Origin: Syncephalastrum monosporum B8922
Lineage: Eukaryota; Mucoromycota; Mucoromycetes; Mucorales; Syncephalastraceae
Reading direction: 5' to 3'
DNA length: 64,000 nucleotides
Assembly: GCA_000697355.1 (NCBI GenBank)
Contig: JNEN01001208.1
Coordinates: 124,001 to 188,000 of the forward strand
Shown here: positions 23,201 to 36,119 of the stretch, piece after piece
Layout of the letters: every line of letters starts with the position of its first letter
Numbering within the stretch: the stretch's first letter is position 1
Program-made: the position numbers and the translations under genes
The notes under the pieces: model-generated
Databases searched by the model: none
What the model was told of the DNA's origin: nothing
Seen by the model: the letters and a program-made list of their open reading frames with translations, nothing else

Positions 23201-26200
23201 AAAAAGTGCTGGACACAGTCAATTCGGATTATCTCTTTCAGACTGTGGTCGACAAGTTCTCGCGCTGGCGCAACTGGGAGATCGACGCGGTCAAGCTGTC
23301 GCGATGCCGCCTGTTTACGCAGCCCTTCCACCAGAGACCACTGCCCAATGACGAAGAGGACGATATCTCCAAACCACTACGCCCGATTGACACATTTGTC
23401 GATTTCTTGGTGACTTCGTTCAACCTAGCAAGCGTGCGCCTCCAGACATTTGACTTCTGCATCTATGAGGAAGAAGAGGAGACAGAGGATAACAGTATCG
23501 TGATTGGGCCTTTTGTAGCCGGACTGGAATGCAGCTACAAGCGCACGGTTATTGGGGACGAACGCACGAGCATGGATGTTGACCGGGCCACGCGGGACGG
23601 GTATCTCGATGTGGTCATCAAGGCGAACCTCGACACAATCAAGATCATGACCAATCCAGCCATTTTGGGCTTTGCGCAACACATGCTAACAGTCCAGCGC
23701 GTATTCACGGCCAAACTTCGCAGCCTTTCGCTCGCGACCAAAGCCGCCGCCGCAACCACCTCGACCCTCCAGCCGCCTTTCGACGATCCTCGGCTGCGCC
23801 AGGAATACGGTCTGCAAGATGTTATATCCGAAATTGACATTGTCGCACATGCCTTGGTGACACTACAAGAAATTGACGTGTGTGCGCGCGCTCAGAAGCT
23901 GACGATGCAAAACGTGGTGCGCGGCATCCAGAGCTCCCTCCTTTTCTCCAACCCAAAACTGACACCGCTACCCATGTTTTGCTCGCCCGACCGCGAGTCG
24001 GAAGCAGGCTCGGGTATGCGTTCCTCCGCCAAAGCTTCGCGCAAAAACACGGTTGCAAGCGCATCGCGCATCATCCTCGAGGCGTCAAGTAGTATCGAAT
24101 ATATTGATATGCGCGTATACGAGATGCTGTCGACGAGCTACCCTCTACGCGAGCTACTGGTAATCAGCTTAGATGGTGTTAACGTCAATGCGTGCATCAA
24201 CCAGTCCACACGCGTACGGAAGCAGTCGAGCAAGACCGACCCGAACCGCCAAATTCTGAACGTATTCTCCAACATTCACAAGTTTAATATTCATACCCCC
24301 CAAAGCCTGTTGCGCCTGTATGGCTTCATTGAGGATTGGCGGACCGAACAGCGCAAACGATACGAGTTCTTGTTCCACAACCTGATGAGTGAATGGGAGG
24401 AGCAGCGACGTCTGGCCGCCGCTACAGCCGAGCCACCATTGAGTAATACACCATCCCAAGGCGTGGGCCGGAAATTTGACATCAAGCTACAGTTCTTACT
24501 CAACGAGTTTGTTATCCTCGCCGACCTGCTCCCGTCTCTGAGCGTTGAGTACAAGATTAGTGACTTTTTTGTCATGGTACAAGAGTCCCAGCTCAAAGCG
24601 CCCGCGCTGCCCGAGGTCCGGTACGCGTTCCAGCTCTCGAAGCAGGAGCTCCATCTGATCACGCAAGGCCAGCCCACACAAGACGAGTATGCTGGTGGCA
24701 CCTTCAGCATCCCTAGCATCCGAAGTACCGGCCGACTGCAGAGGATCGTCCAAAACGAGAAGACCGTACACGTCTTACGCTCCAACCTCTCAGTCGACTT
24801 CATCTCGCTCTCGCTCGATGTGGGTATGATTGACTCGCTCTTGACAGCGCAGTCGCTCGTGGGCAACGAAATCAGCGAATTGATTGAAGTTGTCTCCTAC
24901 TCCAAGCAAAAGCAGCAGCAAGCTAGTCCCATCAGTCCGACCGCCGCGCGCGACTTCAAGTACACGGTTGATGTCGCCCTTAATGGCCTACGCGTCACTG
25001 CCGAAAGCCCGTCTGCGCTGGGTGTATTTGAGTCCAACATTCTGGAAGCCTCCCTATCCAACGATGCAGGATGCCACAACGTCGACGACCGTCTGCGCTG
25101 GCGGATCAAGGGTACCCATTTTGCCTTGTCGCTCGAACACCAAGACAGCGCCGCAACCGACCACCGTCGGAACCGTCTCGCCTACATTGTGGCCGACTTC
25201 AACGTGCAAAACTACCCCCACGCGCGACCCAACAATGACGAGCCGCTGTTGTGCAGCGAGGATGACATGCTCCTCGAGCCATTCTATGTCAATCTGAGCC
25301 GCGTCCATACCGTAATGCAGCCCATCGCTCTCGGCAGACTGGCAGAGATGTACATTTACTACGAGACTGAGCTCAAGAAGAAGAACGAGCAAAAGAAAAA
25401 CGAGCTCGACCGTCTGGCAGATAATACCAAACGCCTGGTCAACTCATTCAAGCGTGATGCGCCCCGTTATCAGGAAGCCACGCATTCGCTCTGGGAAGGC
25501 AAGCTGATCTCGTTCACTGCTAGTCGCCTGGGTGTTGCAATCCCGCTTGATGTCTCGGATGCGTACTATAACCCACCAAAAGAAACTCCAGCACTGCTGT
25601 TTTCGGTGAACGCGATCCATTTCTTGACAAAAAACACAGTCAATAGCGCGGCATTGATGGATAATATCTCATTGCAGTTTGTCAAGCGATTTGATCAAAA
25701 TAACGAGGAGCACTTTTCGGCCGAGAAGCACCCGCGCATGAACCAAATGCACCTCCCCTCGATCGCGTGCCACGTCCAGACCCGCAAGGACAAGCCGACA
25801 CAGCACGTCAGGGTCGATGCCAAGGTGGGCGGCTTTGAGGTGGACATTGACGGCGCGTTCTCTGAATACTTGAATGCGCTCAGCATCATTTATTTCAAGA
25901 GCAAGGATCGCGTAGGCGCCTTTGCGCACCTGGGCACAAACTTGCGCGAGGGCGAGGCACCGCCAGAACGCCTTGCTCAGCCGCATGATGAGCTGGTCCA
26001 TCTAGATATCAAAGGCGTCTTTGAGTATGAAAGCGGCGTCGTGCGCATGTATCCAAGACGCCACTCGAGTGAAGGCAGTCGACGCAAGCGCGGTGCAATG
26101 AGCGACGAAGGGCCGAATTTGAGTGATAGCACAAAGATGGCAACCGTCAAGATACCCGGCCTGACTGCGTTTATCAGCTATCAGACACCCCTTGGTGCCC

Positions 26201-28575
26201 TGTCATCCGGGAGTGACTCACCCCGCCGGTTCCATGGTGACATGCTGATACACGAGAGCGAAAACACGCTGCATCCATCTCTGGTCCTCTTCTTGCACGA
26301 GATAATGACCGGTCTGAAAGTGGGCATGCAGCAGTCGAGCGAGCGCAAAGCCGAGACCGAGACGAGCAGCACTGAAGAACATATTAATGCCTCACTTCTC
26401 GTGCGGCTGTCCAAAACAAAGGTGCATCTGACATGCCAGCCGGCCTCCAAGGTGATCTGCTCGCTCAGCTGGGACCAAAGCGAGTTTTTGATGAACGCGT
26501 TCTCGGACGGAAGTGCCGCATCTAGGACGATGAGTTTGGTGGGCTCTCTGCGCAACATTTCCGGTATCATCAAGCACCAGTTCTCGCCCGAGGCGTGTCT
26601 GCAGACGAGCGTTGATCATGTCTTGTTCAACGCGATGCTGACATCGCAGCGCCACGATGAAGGAGACCGTGACGACATTTCGATTGTCGTCAAGATACCT
26701 ACTATTTCGGGCGATATTAACATGCGCCATCTCCAGGATCTACTTGTGCTCCAGGCTCACTGGCTTCAGCAGCAGCAGGACTCCAAATTATATCCGCGCT
26801 CACTCGCCAGACACCGTCGCACACTCTCAGCAGAAAGCCAAGAGGACACGCTCACCGGAGAAGCACACTCTTTGCCTGCCGCACCCAAGCCGTTTGCTCG
26901 CTTCGTCGCGATCTATACCAAGAAGATCACGCTATCGGTGGATATGGGCCCTGCAATTGGCAAGGTGACGCTTTCGCCCGAGCAGCTCGGCATCCATACC
27001 CACAAGATTCCACGCGCATCACGCGGTGCTAGTATCTCTCTTGGCTCCATCAGCGCGTCCTCCGAAGGCCGACTTTCAGGTAACGCGTACCTGAAAAGAC
27101 TGCGGCTTGAGGGGGTGCAGGATAACCCCGAGGAGCGCGAGCGGTCTGAGAATGTGTCCCCGACGCTTCACTTGATACAAGACGGATTCCATGCCGCATT
27201 TGAGTACGAATACCAGCACATTCTCGACATGGTCCAGGAGCCACTCGAGTTCTTTAGCTGTCTCAAGCGCGGTGACACAGCCCCCGAGCTTCACGTTACG
27301 ATTGACGTCCAGCCCATTGTGGCCAGTGTCTCTATTAAGACGGTGCCTGTGATGATCACCATGTACAAGCGCTTCAACGACCTCCTCGAAAAGAAGAAGA
27401 TTGAAGCCGGCACCTGGCAAGCGCTGAGTGCACCGGCCCAGCCATCGCAGCAGCAGCCTCCTTCTGAGACGCTACCCACAGTCGAGATCACACCTGCAAC
27501 ACCCGCTCTCCTCGGCCGCGTACGTTGCAAGGTGAGCATCGGCATCAAGACGATTGAGATCGTGGTCTATCCGAATCAGTTCCAAGATGTGGATAATGTT
27601 GAACTCTACGGCCAAGAGCTGCAAGTCGAACTCGAGGAAGTCCTGGGTGAAGAAGAGCAAGGGGTGGCGCGACAGCTCCAGATCAGCCTTCGAAAGGCAG
27701 CCCTGCTCAAGAACGTTCAAGGCACCAAGTCGATGGAGAAGCGGCATGTGGAAGAGGCCAAGATTGTCGAAGCAGCCACTCTTGCTGCTTTTGCAGAGCA
27801 CTCTGATGCGGCACCTGAGCCTGTTGCCTCCACCGCGACGCCGGCGGATCAGCAAAAGAAGGGCAGCCGACCGCCGAACGCGCCTGGCGTTTCCATCTTT
27901 GGCATACCCTCCACACGAGTGCAGATGAACTCGCGCCAGACAGAGCATCTCGTGAAGCATACGTTTGCGGCTCATTTTGATGGCCGCATCAATGTATCAC
28001 TCAATCTCGGTCTCATTCGCTACCTGCAAGAGCTGATCAACCTCTTTACGGCGCAGCTGGACCGAGCACTCCAGACAGACAACCGCCGGCGCTCGTCGAT
28101 CGTATCCCAAATCTCAGCCACAACCACAACAAACCAGACGCTTGCGTCCACCCCGTCAGCTCCAAGCGCTGTAGGCACGGGCACGGCAGGAACATCCCAA
28201 GACCAAGAGGAACAGAACCAGTCAATGCAATTACCACGTGCCGACAAGGACGATGATAGCGGGGTTTCGGTCAAGGAATCAGCGAGCCGTAAAGCATCGC
28301 AGAGGTCCCTCAAACCATCCGCGGGAGACAAGGCCGAAAACATGCCCAACATCCAGGTGGACGATAGTGAAGAGGTGTCCGAAGCCAAGCTTGTATATGT
28401 GTCGGATGAGCCTGTCAATTTCTATCCACAGCTGCAAATCATGGGCGATGCGACGCCGCCGGTAGAATGGCTCGGTTTACAGCGCGAAAAAATCCCCGCC
28501 CTCGTGCATGAAAACATCACACTTGTTCTAGATGAGCTCGCACAGGCGCTTTGCAAGCTTCAGCAATCTAAATAA
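17221..28575 (+). CDS. CSF1: Csf1/BLTP1 bridge-like lipid transfer protein
   Basis: A giant lipid-transfer protein of the Csf1 / Tweek / KIAA1109 (BLTP1) group, which forms a long hydrophobic groove bridging ER and other membranes and supplies lipids, for example for GPI-anchor synthesis and cold adaptation. The start at 17221 gives a short N-terminal tail, one membrane segment (FWMFVVYCLVVIVVVLFFLF), then FNRVLGQILTWLINQYTWRRY. Splicing 17431 to 17512 gives IEVDSVRVTLLGARILFKNL, the typical chorein-like entry of Csf1, followed by GHISIQYWLMNVR. Many short introns lie between 17432 and 22270; the last exon (about 22268-28575) alone codes for some 2,100 residues. The total is roughly 3,000 residues, near the yeast protein. 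Low-complexity acidic and Ser/Thr segments occupy the C-terminal third. The stop is at 28573-28575. Confidence 0.9.
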
Positions 28576-30029
28576 TAAACAACTAAATTGTTGCTTAGAT
28601 ATGTACATGAATTCGAAAGCGTCTATCTTTATACGAGCATTAAGTCACGTAGAAACATATTCTATGGTGCACGTCATCATACGATATCTATAAATCAGTA
28701 AAACCTCGAAGAGCATATCTCATACAATAAAGGGGGAAAATGTGGTGATTATAAAGCGCACGAAGATGATTAGGGTGAGAGATATCATAGATTCTATCTA
28801 GAAAGGGTGTCCTCTACACAATCCTTTTCAATATATTTCGTAGCGGGAAAGTATAGGGTACGCCTAAAAAGGCTTGCGTTTGTCGAAAACGCTTGTTGTC
28901 GGTTCAAACACCATTAGACAGGTTGATTAAAGCTATCTATTACTATAATGTAGCATTAGTTTTTAGAGAAACATGAAAAATGTTCCACAAAACGGCTTAT
29001 CTGCGCTGCGACAGCTGCTATGCTTTGAATTGATCCTTATTCACTTAAAGGGGGTAGAGGAGGTGGACCGCGGTGCTGGTGATGGATTGTTAGCGGTATC
29101 AATTATCCCTATCTAGACCACCAGTAGCAACACTCGCGACACTCTTGCTACTAGCACGGTGTCGGTCAGAATCATCGCAAGTACATTATTTATTGGCTAT
29201 GTAGATAGCTCCTTCCACTCAGGACGATGGGTGCATCGATAGCCAAACGGACAAGTACAGCACCACCTACTACCGTGGGTCTAGTAGTGTCATGACATAT
29301 ATGCGACAGCCAGTCATAAGTCGTACTACCCTCCCGTTGGACACGCATTCCTATTCTCTTTGCATTGTTGTTGTTTTTGCTTACCACTTCCACTTTCGAT
29401 ATCGCAAAAGGTATCTTTCTCGTCTACCTCATATCCCTCATCATCCTTATAAATAGTCCTCTATTTTTTGTGATATATATTTCATCAAACTATCTCGCCA
29501 TACTCTCTCCTAGTCCTCTTTGTCTCTGTCTCGCGTCTTGTCTCCCGTCAAGTTTCTTAAGCATCTTTGTACAAGTCCAAGTCCTTGATCTCTGTCTGTA
29601 CCTTTGTGTCTGTCTACCTCGCTCTCCGTTATAGAGTCACATATCGCAGGCTCTACTTGCTTACTGCTTCATGTCTCTGGTTGCCTCGTACGTTCTTGGA
29701 CCATTGTGAAGATGAAGGATTATGATATATAATCTCCTGTAGAATAATCAGCTCGGTATGTGCCTTGTCTGGAGGCGTAGAGTAGTGTCTAGCATCCCTT
29801 CTAGTCCTGTAATTTTTCTCTCTTTGTCGTGTCCTTAAAGCGACAAGTAAATTCCTTGGCGATCAAAGAAACGAACTTGGGAAAATTTGTGGAAGCCCGC
29901 AAGCCGGCATGGAATTTATGCAACTGCTGAAGATTTGACGCGCGTTGGTTCTATCCATGCCCACCTTGACAGATTGGTGACGAAGACAGCCGGTGAACCG
30001 TATGAGAGTATGACTTATTAATAGTCTAC
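28576..30029. other. Non-coding intergenic stretch
   Basis: AT-rich DNA after the Csf1 stop. A pyrimidine-rich open frame at 29365-29634 has no recognisable domain and looks like chance. It leads directly into the hAT relic, whose 5' part may lie here undetected. Confidence 0.5.
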
Positions 30030-31230
30030 ATGCCAGAGACAAAGCACCCGTCAATCAAGTCCTTTTCTACGTCGCGTTCGAAGGAAATTGTCAAGCGGCC
30101 CTTGCCTTTAAATGCATCGTCTGCGGTAGAGGTTTTCAACGTTTGGAGTCGACGATTCACCAGGATGCTACAAGAATGGAGAATTCATTGTATAATCCAG
30201 CCCTATGCCGTGGATGATGGAGTATGGCACAACATTGCCAGCCTCAAGCAGCAGCGGCAGGCCATTTCGGGCGAGTCAAAACCTGTGAGCTCCTCGCCTG
30301 CCAGGCGAAGTCCCATGAAGCAAGACTTCCTCAATGTGACTGCACGCTGGGTCGATGAGCAATGGAAGCAGCAAGCAATGGTGCTTGGGTTCGAAAGCCT
30401 GTCAGGACCCCACACTGGCGAGAACCTGTCGGCAGCATGAGTTTCTGTTCTAGACGCGTATGGCGTCGGGAAAAAGGTTTTATGCTTCGAACATGTACAA
30501 GATGATGACCGTTTTTGAGAGACACTCTCTCTACGTTGACTGGTAACTTTATTTTATTTCTGTTCAACTGACTATTGACATACTGACTTACTTTTCAATT
30601 GTGATAGGCCCTTTCGTGCGCAGACGCATCATATCTCTTGCGTCGCGCACGTTAACAATATCACCGTGCAGCAGATCATCGGGAAAGGGTTGCAATCCGA
30701 GGCGCCCGATAATGACAATTATTATGCTCTCGGTGACGATGTCGATTAAGCTGCGGAGCTCTCTCGGGATGTGAGCACTTGTCTCAGCCGTTTGCGCAAC
30801 GGCATCATTAATATCAGGTACGATTTGGCAAGAAATTTTTATATAGCTTTATCCTAATTTTCCTAGTAGATCATCGCCCATGCGCTTGAATCTGTACAAG
30901 CACTGCTTCCGTGTGTCCTTGTGCGATGAGGTGACCCTCCTGCGCGATGTCCGGAAGCGGTGGAACTCGACGCAGGAGATGATCTCCCGGGCGATACGGG
31001 TCAAGAACATCTACAATTCGTTCTGCTTGTCTGAGCCATGCATGGCTCGTGTTGAGGAAGACTGGACCTTTCTGGAGCAGCTTGACTCCCTTCTTGTGGT
31101 GTTCAAAGAGATCACAACTACTTTGTCTGCCAGCCAGTATCCGACGATCAGCCGCACAATCATTTCAGGATTACTCCTTCGCTCGCTGCGATACAATTTG
31201 GGTGGCAGGGAATCGTCTCGTCAAGATGGC
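30030..31230 (+). mobile_element. Decayed hAT-family transposase
   Basis: Fragments of a hAT (RNase-H-like) transposase in consistent order. First comes FLNVTARWVDEQWKQQAMVL then GFESLSGPHTGENLSAA (about 30330-30437), matching the hAT segment 'sVTaHyiDe.W.L......f..l.gpHtGenla'. After an in-frame TGA (30438-30440) the frame continues VSVLDAYGVGKKVLCFEH, then ISCVAHVNNITVQQIIGKGL (the C..H..N conserved block, about 30620-30690), and after a further stop DVRKRWNSTQEMISRAI (about 30945-30995) and LSASQYPTISRTI. The second catalytic Asp expected after KVLCF is absent. I find no terminal inverted repeats or 8-bp target duplications. The element is inactive by stops and a lost residue. Confidence 0.8.
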
Positions 31231-32010
31231 CCAGTTTATTCCTTGCCCCAATGATATCACGGATCCAACGCCGGCCTGCGTTCGTACGTCAGCTATCAGC
31301 AGTACAGTTAAAGTGGTGAATGGCGAATCCATGAGCCAATGCATCGACATGCCAGTATATGGAGAACAGACCTGTTATTGCCTCAAACAACCTTTGGCTT
31401 CAAGCCAAGTAGTCTCCAAAAGAACCTGGATCCCCGAAAGGATTACCCTTGATCAAAAGATCAAGCCAGTTAGTATTGGACCAAAGCCTGGTTCGTTATC
31501 GGCATTGGACAGGGCACTCCCGATACAGCGCATGGTCGCAAAATCGATCTCCTGCTCAAGCGTGCCAATAATGGCAATGACATTGAGCTATCGAGTAACG
31601 AGTTCAAGCGTCATCGCATTTCAAGTGCTTGTGCCTTGTCGCAACTAAGCAAGAACCTGCGGACAAACGGAGCCATCCTCGCCCATATCGAATCCATCGA
31701 TCATCAGCATGGTCATCGTCATACAGTTGCAATGGATTGGATCGGCAACATTAGCTACCTTTATATGCTAGCGAACGTGGACGGCATATATTTCGCGGAG
31801 AAGATCGACATCCTGCGACTGCCAAGACCGCTAAACGACGTCTGTTCTTTCAAAACGACGTTACAGCCGCTTCCGATTCCGATACCAAAGCTTCACGTTG
31901 CAACTGCAAGCGCAACAGTTACAATCGTTATTTGCACCCCGTTTCCTTCTACCTTGAGTCATCAACGTCACCATAGCTACCATTCTACAAGCAGTATACC
32001 AATAAGATGA
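31231..32010 (+). pseudogene. Broken C-terminal half of a PD-(D/E)XK-like multigene family
   Basis: A frame running from the hAT relic reads GNRLVKMAQFIPCPNDITDP and then VKVVNGESMSQC (about 31305-31340). A second frame, open from 31474 to 32010, reads WFVIGIGQGTPDTAHGRKID (31489-31548), LLLKRANNGNDIELSSNEFK, then a helical region ending in LPRPLNDVCSFKTTL. The two frames differ by one base, so a frameshift or an unseen intron separates them. GRKID...NEFK resembles a family I associate with Mucoromycota genomes, often with many copies. The Asp in KID and the E-F-K about 20 residues later fit the spacing of a PD-(D/E)XK nuclease core; activity is inference. Confidence 0.55.
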
Positions 32011-33393
32011 TTGCTTATGTTTTTTGTTGACTCAATATATCATTAGTCGTCTAAAAAAAGTTTGAACTCGCTGTAGAAGGAGCTGTAAGGCCAAGCTGAA
32101 GAGGCGACAACGGTTGAGTGCATAGATAACTGCTGTTGAGAAGACGAATAATACGGCAACGTAAATGTTGATGGCTAATGATACAATTCTATATTTGTAT
32201 AAAGATCAACAGTTTCTTGGGATTTTAAAGACCTTGATTACAGTGTAGATAAAACAGTATTCGAGACTAAGTATACATCATGCTTCTATGCAGCTTTGGG
32301 AAAGCAACTCGTATCCAATCTATCAACAAAACCCAAGAGATAGGGTACACCAGGACTTATTTGCTTTACACTGTCGTTACTAGCTTATCCTCCAGTAGGT
32401 CATCTTGCCCTCATGCCTTTATCGCGGGTTTTCCCTGTTGCATTATTACGCTGAAAGACGCACATCACAATCAAAGCAGCCCACGTGATGTGGCGCTTGG
32501 ATAGTCTCTCGTATCATGCCAATTAGGAGCAATTTTTGAACCATTGTAAGGTGCCAAGTCATGCCGAGTGCCTAAAGCGGACGGATTACACCCACTTTCC
32601 TTTTGCATCCGTTTGTTTGATTCTACTTTTGGTGCCTCCCACCCTCCCCTTTTCTTTTCGTTATAGTCCACTCCACCGGCAATACAAGCTACCCATGATT
32701 TCTTTCATACGCCCACAAGAGACGTAACATTCCTCCTGTCTATTCTCTCAACTTGTACAATCAAGAGACGCATATTTCTCTTTGATTCCCTTATCACATC
32801 TATCTGCTTTTCTTCTTTTCTTATGCTCGTACACGTCAAACACATAACTTGTGCTTTGACTGGTGCTTATTACAAACATATTCCACGTCTACCGGTTCCT
32901 CTTTACAAGCCCTCCCTCACACCGTGGGGCGCAAATACATTTTTGCAAAAAGTTGGACAAGTTGCTGCTTCCATAACAAGCTCCAGTTCTCACCTTTTCA
33001 GAAAACCTGCATGTTGAAGGTCTGAAAAAAACCTCGCGTAGCTAAAAATGATTTTGCTCATCATTCTTAGACTTTTGGAAGCTGCCCTTAATTGACTGGA
33101 GATCAGTAACAAAGTTGACCTCCGATTCACGGTAACCAAGGTCAATAGCTCCAAAGACGAAGCCCATGAAGTCTACAGGGCGACGTCATGAGATCCTTTA
33201 ATCGATGATATCTCCACCTTCAGGTCAAAGCACAACGAAATCAACGACACTTCCCACACACCTGAAATCGCCTGCCCAAAAATTTCCCTCGTCACGTGCG
33301 CATTTCGCTGCAGGCACTCACTCCTGCTGCGAGACTCCCTTGGACGCCCAACGACGGTAGCCCACCGGAAGATAGAGTGAAGCACTATACGCC
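32011..33393. other. Non-coding stretch between two family fragments
   Basis: No recognisable coding content. CT-rich patches occur at 32610-32680 and 32740-32820. The final 200 bp are the presumed upstream region of the fragment starting at 33394. Confidence 0.45.
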
Positions 33394-34058
33394 ATGAGCT
33401 ACAAAAATTTCAAAGGCGTACCATGGAATGCCAAAGAGGGACAGCTGCTCGACTCAATCATTGATCATTCGTCCAACGACTGTGCAGGTGGTCTTAATGT
33501 TGGCTATTGCGACTATCCTCAAAAAGCAAGATGAGTTGGATGAAACCGACCTCTCTCTGCTGAAACTGTCTCTCTCTAGCATTGTCAATTTGCTTCACTA
33601 TGATAAAGTTCAGCGCCTGGCAATGTATCTTTCTCGAGGCATCCCTTTCAGTAAATTGGATACTCGGATCAAGAATTTCAAACAAGCACGTATTTATGGC
33701 TAGCTTCTCTGCATTCTGGGACCAGATTTTCGTCAAGGTCGAAAGTGATGGCGCAACCGTCGAAGATCTTCTGGCGCTTATCCTTGATTTGAAGCGTTCA
33801 AAACTGCGAAACAATTGTCCCTCGCGAGAGTATCGTGCCCTTTCCATCTTGGAATACGTCATCGAAGCCGCTGACGATTGGCAGCAAGACGACTCCGAGA
33901 TGACCGTGTACCGCCGAGTAGCCACCATAATGGACTATCTTTTCCGCTCATCGGGTATTAAACTGGTGGATGGCGAATCCATGAATCAATGCACAAGAAA
34001 AACCATAAATGCTCTAGCGTTGCGCGCTCAATGCGACAGGAGCCGGTGGACATTGTAA
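33394..34058 (+). pseudogene. N-terminal half of the same multigene family, truncated
   Basis: The ATG at 33394 opens MSYKNFKGVPWNAKEGQLLD, then coding potential shifts frame (DETDLSLLKLSLSSIVNLLH, about 33535-33600) and again to ASFSAFWDQIFVKVESDGA (from about 33698), running to IMDYLFRSSGIKLVDGESMN (ending about 33990) and a stop at 34056-34058. The segment around IKLVDGESMNQC is nearly identical at DNA level to VKVVNGESMSQC at 31305-31340, so the two loci belong to one family. This copy lacks the GRKID...NEFK domain. Frameshifts could be short introns, but I could not place consistent splice sites. Confidence 0.5.
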
Positions 34059-34339
34059 ATACATATACATGGTAGGATAAAGCATCACATGCTTAATTCA
34101 TCGTTTAATTCGGGAATCTAGACTGTAAAAAAAAAAGAACTCACGCCCGCAGAACCCACTGCCAGAATCTCACGTTTTCTCTGCTTTCAAATACAAAGCC
34201 ATTAAAAAGCACCCCAAGGCAACAGTAATTGCATAGAGTCAATCAAGTGGCAGTCGAAGGAGTGCCAGACGAAGACGTGGTCCAGGAAGAACTATCACAA
34301 AAGCAGGTGGCCATGTAGAATTACTTCAGCAGAGCGTTT
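34059..34339. other. Short stretch without a gene
   Basis: Contains a poly-A run (about 34126-34136). Nothing recognisable. Confidence 0.4.
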
Positions 34340-35590
34340 GTACGGAGACGCCCTCCAGAAAACGGCGACCGAGTAGCGTCGAAAACGAACTATTGGATCC
34401 GTCGGGCATCAACTTGCACCGCTCTGACCACGACGATCATCTCTTAGTAGAAGACTTCGATGTAACCAAGCGTTCTATGACCTGCGACTCTCGATATGCG
34501 ACCACAATGGAAAATGCCCCTCGACAATCACATCCATACTGCAATGGCAGCCAGTCACGTGCTTCTTCTATCCCAAGTCCCACACTCCGAAGACATGGCC
34601 AGGTATTTCACCAAGGAGCAGCTCATGGCAACTGCCGTGCATATGGATACCAAGTACGGTATAAAAACCCCCGACTGTCGATCTAAACGACCAGAAACAT
34701 GATCGACGTGATTGAAGACATGACCCAAGGAGGAACGAGTAGAGAAGACGCTATAATACGTTTTCTTTCACTCGATCTTCCTTTGAAGGAGAACAAATTT
34801 AAAAATGCCTGCGCAAGCTGCCGCGACAGTGCATTACAGACAACGCCAATGAGTACGAGCTGATCACACGCTACATCAACCCATTCCTTTGTGGGTTATT
34901 TGACGATCCTGACCAGGGTACGTTTTCACGATGGACAAACGATACGACTCTCAAAGCCCGAAAGCAGGAAGGATCTTCAATGCAACCCGATGTGACCATA
35001 TCACGCCTACAGGGAAGAAAATGGAGTACAACATACGGATACGGAGAAGTGAAGTCTGCCGCCCAGGGCAAGAGTTGTTTAATGGCATGTCAAGATCTAC
35101 ATCGGGTGGCGCTGCTATGCAAGGACGTGCTGGACCTCCAGGATATGGAAGGCGTTTCGGGAATTCAGATGATTGGGCGGGCTATCACGTTCTACGTCTT
35201 TGTTTTACCAGCAGAAGGCCTTCACGTAAGCGAGAGCTGACAGACATTAAGATGCCGGCTTGCCTGGGTGATGTAACAAAGCTTGTGGTGGATATGTCTG
35301 AAGCATTACTTGTGCCTGCCGTGTTCGACCAAGTCTGCGTTCCATCACGCAACCAATAAGTTTCCGCGCGACTACGCCCAACACCTTCTGCATCCATGTT
35401 GAAAGGCCTCTTCTCAACACCAAAAGATCGCAAGCGGCCATTCCCCCTGAAGAAGGAAGAGATCCGCAAGTCGCGGGACGATGAACAAGGCGAGGAGAGG
35501 AAAAGTAAGAAAAGCAAAGTGTCCAAGGAGCCCAGCGTAAATCTGGAACGAAACGAAGCGACGACAAGTCGGAGCGCTCAAGGCGGCTGA
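34340..35590 (+). pseudogene. Broken PD-(D/E)XK-like gene of a second Mucoromycota-type family
   Basis: Coding segments appear in order but in shifting frames: LLDPSGINLHRSDHDDHLLV (34390 on), MIDVIEDMTQGGTSREDAI (34699 on), LRKLPRQCITDNANEYELIT (about 34808-34867), FLCGLFDDPDQGTFSRWTN, then PDVTISRLQGRKW...GYGEVK (34986-35054), CQDLHRVALLCKDVLDLQDM, QMIGRAITFYVFVLPAEGLH (to about 35225), ELTDIKMPACLGDVTKLVV and a Lys-rich tail STPKDRKRPF after an in-frame TAA (35357-35359). At least two frameshifts and one stop break it. PD...E-V-K (PD at 34986-34991, EVK at 35046-35054) has the spacing of a PD-(D/E)XK nuclease core. The family is known to me only as hypothetical proteins; the function is inference. 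Confidence 0.6.
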
Positions 35591-36119
35591 AGAAGCTCCG
35601 AGCGCTGGAGAAGCAGTCCCGGATTAGGAGAGACGATCCTTAGGGGACGTCTCAGCACGCGGGTCAGACGGCGGTTGAGCACACCGAAACAGTCGACTCG
35701 AACACAATGCAAGGAGGACGTGCGCTCGGAGAAGACTATGTCCGAAGTTTCGAAGGCTATATTGGACGCCTCCTCCAACTTGTCAAAGACAATGCAGGAG
35801 TCGCAAGGCGAGAAAAAGGCAAGAAGCAACGGCTACGCTTCCGTCGATAACGAAATGGACGAAACAGAGTGAGGTATTGAAAGTTTGACGATCTTTCTAG
35901 TGATTTGCATGTTTCTAAACGAGATTTCGACAGGGAAGCCGCGACGGAAGTTCAGCTGTTACCCAGCAGATGGTAGCTTCGCGGGACTTCCAACCAGCCG
36001 CATGCACCAGCTATCTGAATGAACGGTTTCTCTCGTATTAACTTCAAGATATAGCGTACGTAAGTAAAAAGAACTTGTCGCCAGGTTGTAATTAACCTTC
36101 TGTCAACAAGGATTATACC
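35591..36119 (+). other. Probable tail or remnant between two family copies
   Basis: A short frame at 35675-35872 reads a Lys/Ser/Glu-rich sequence (SEVSKAILDASSNLSKTMQE). It may be the low-complexity tail of the upstream copy or the start of the next one. Nothing else is recognisable. Confidence 0.35.

Noticed and set aside
29365..29634. Hydrophobic 89-codon frame that looks like a membrane protein.
   Set aside because: The hydrophobicity comes from a CT-rich tract; no homology or splice context.
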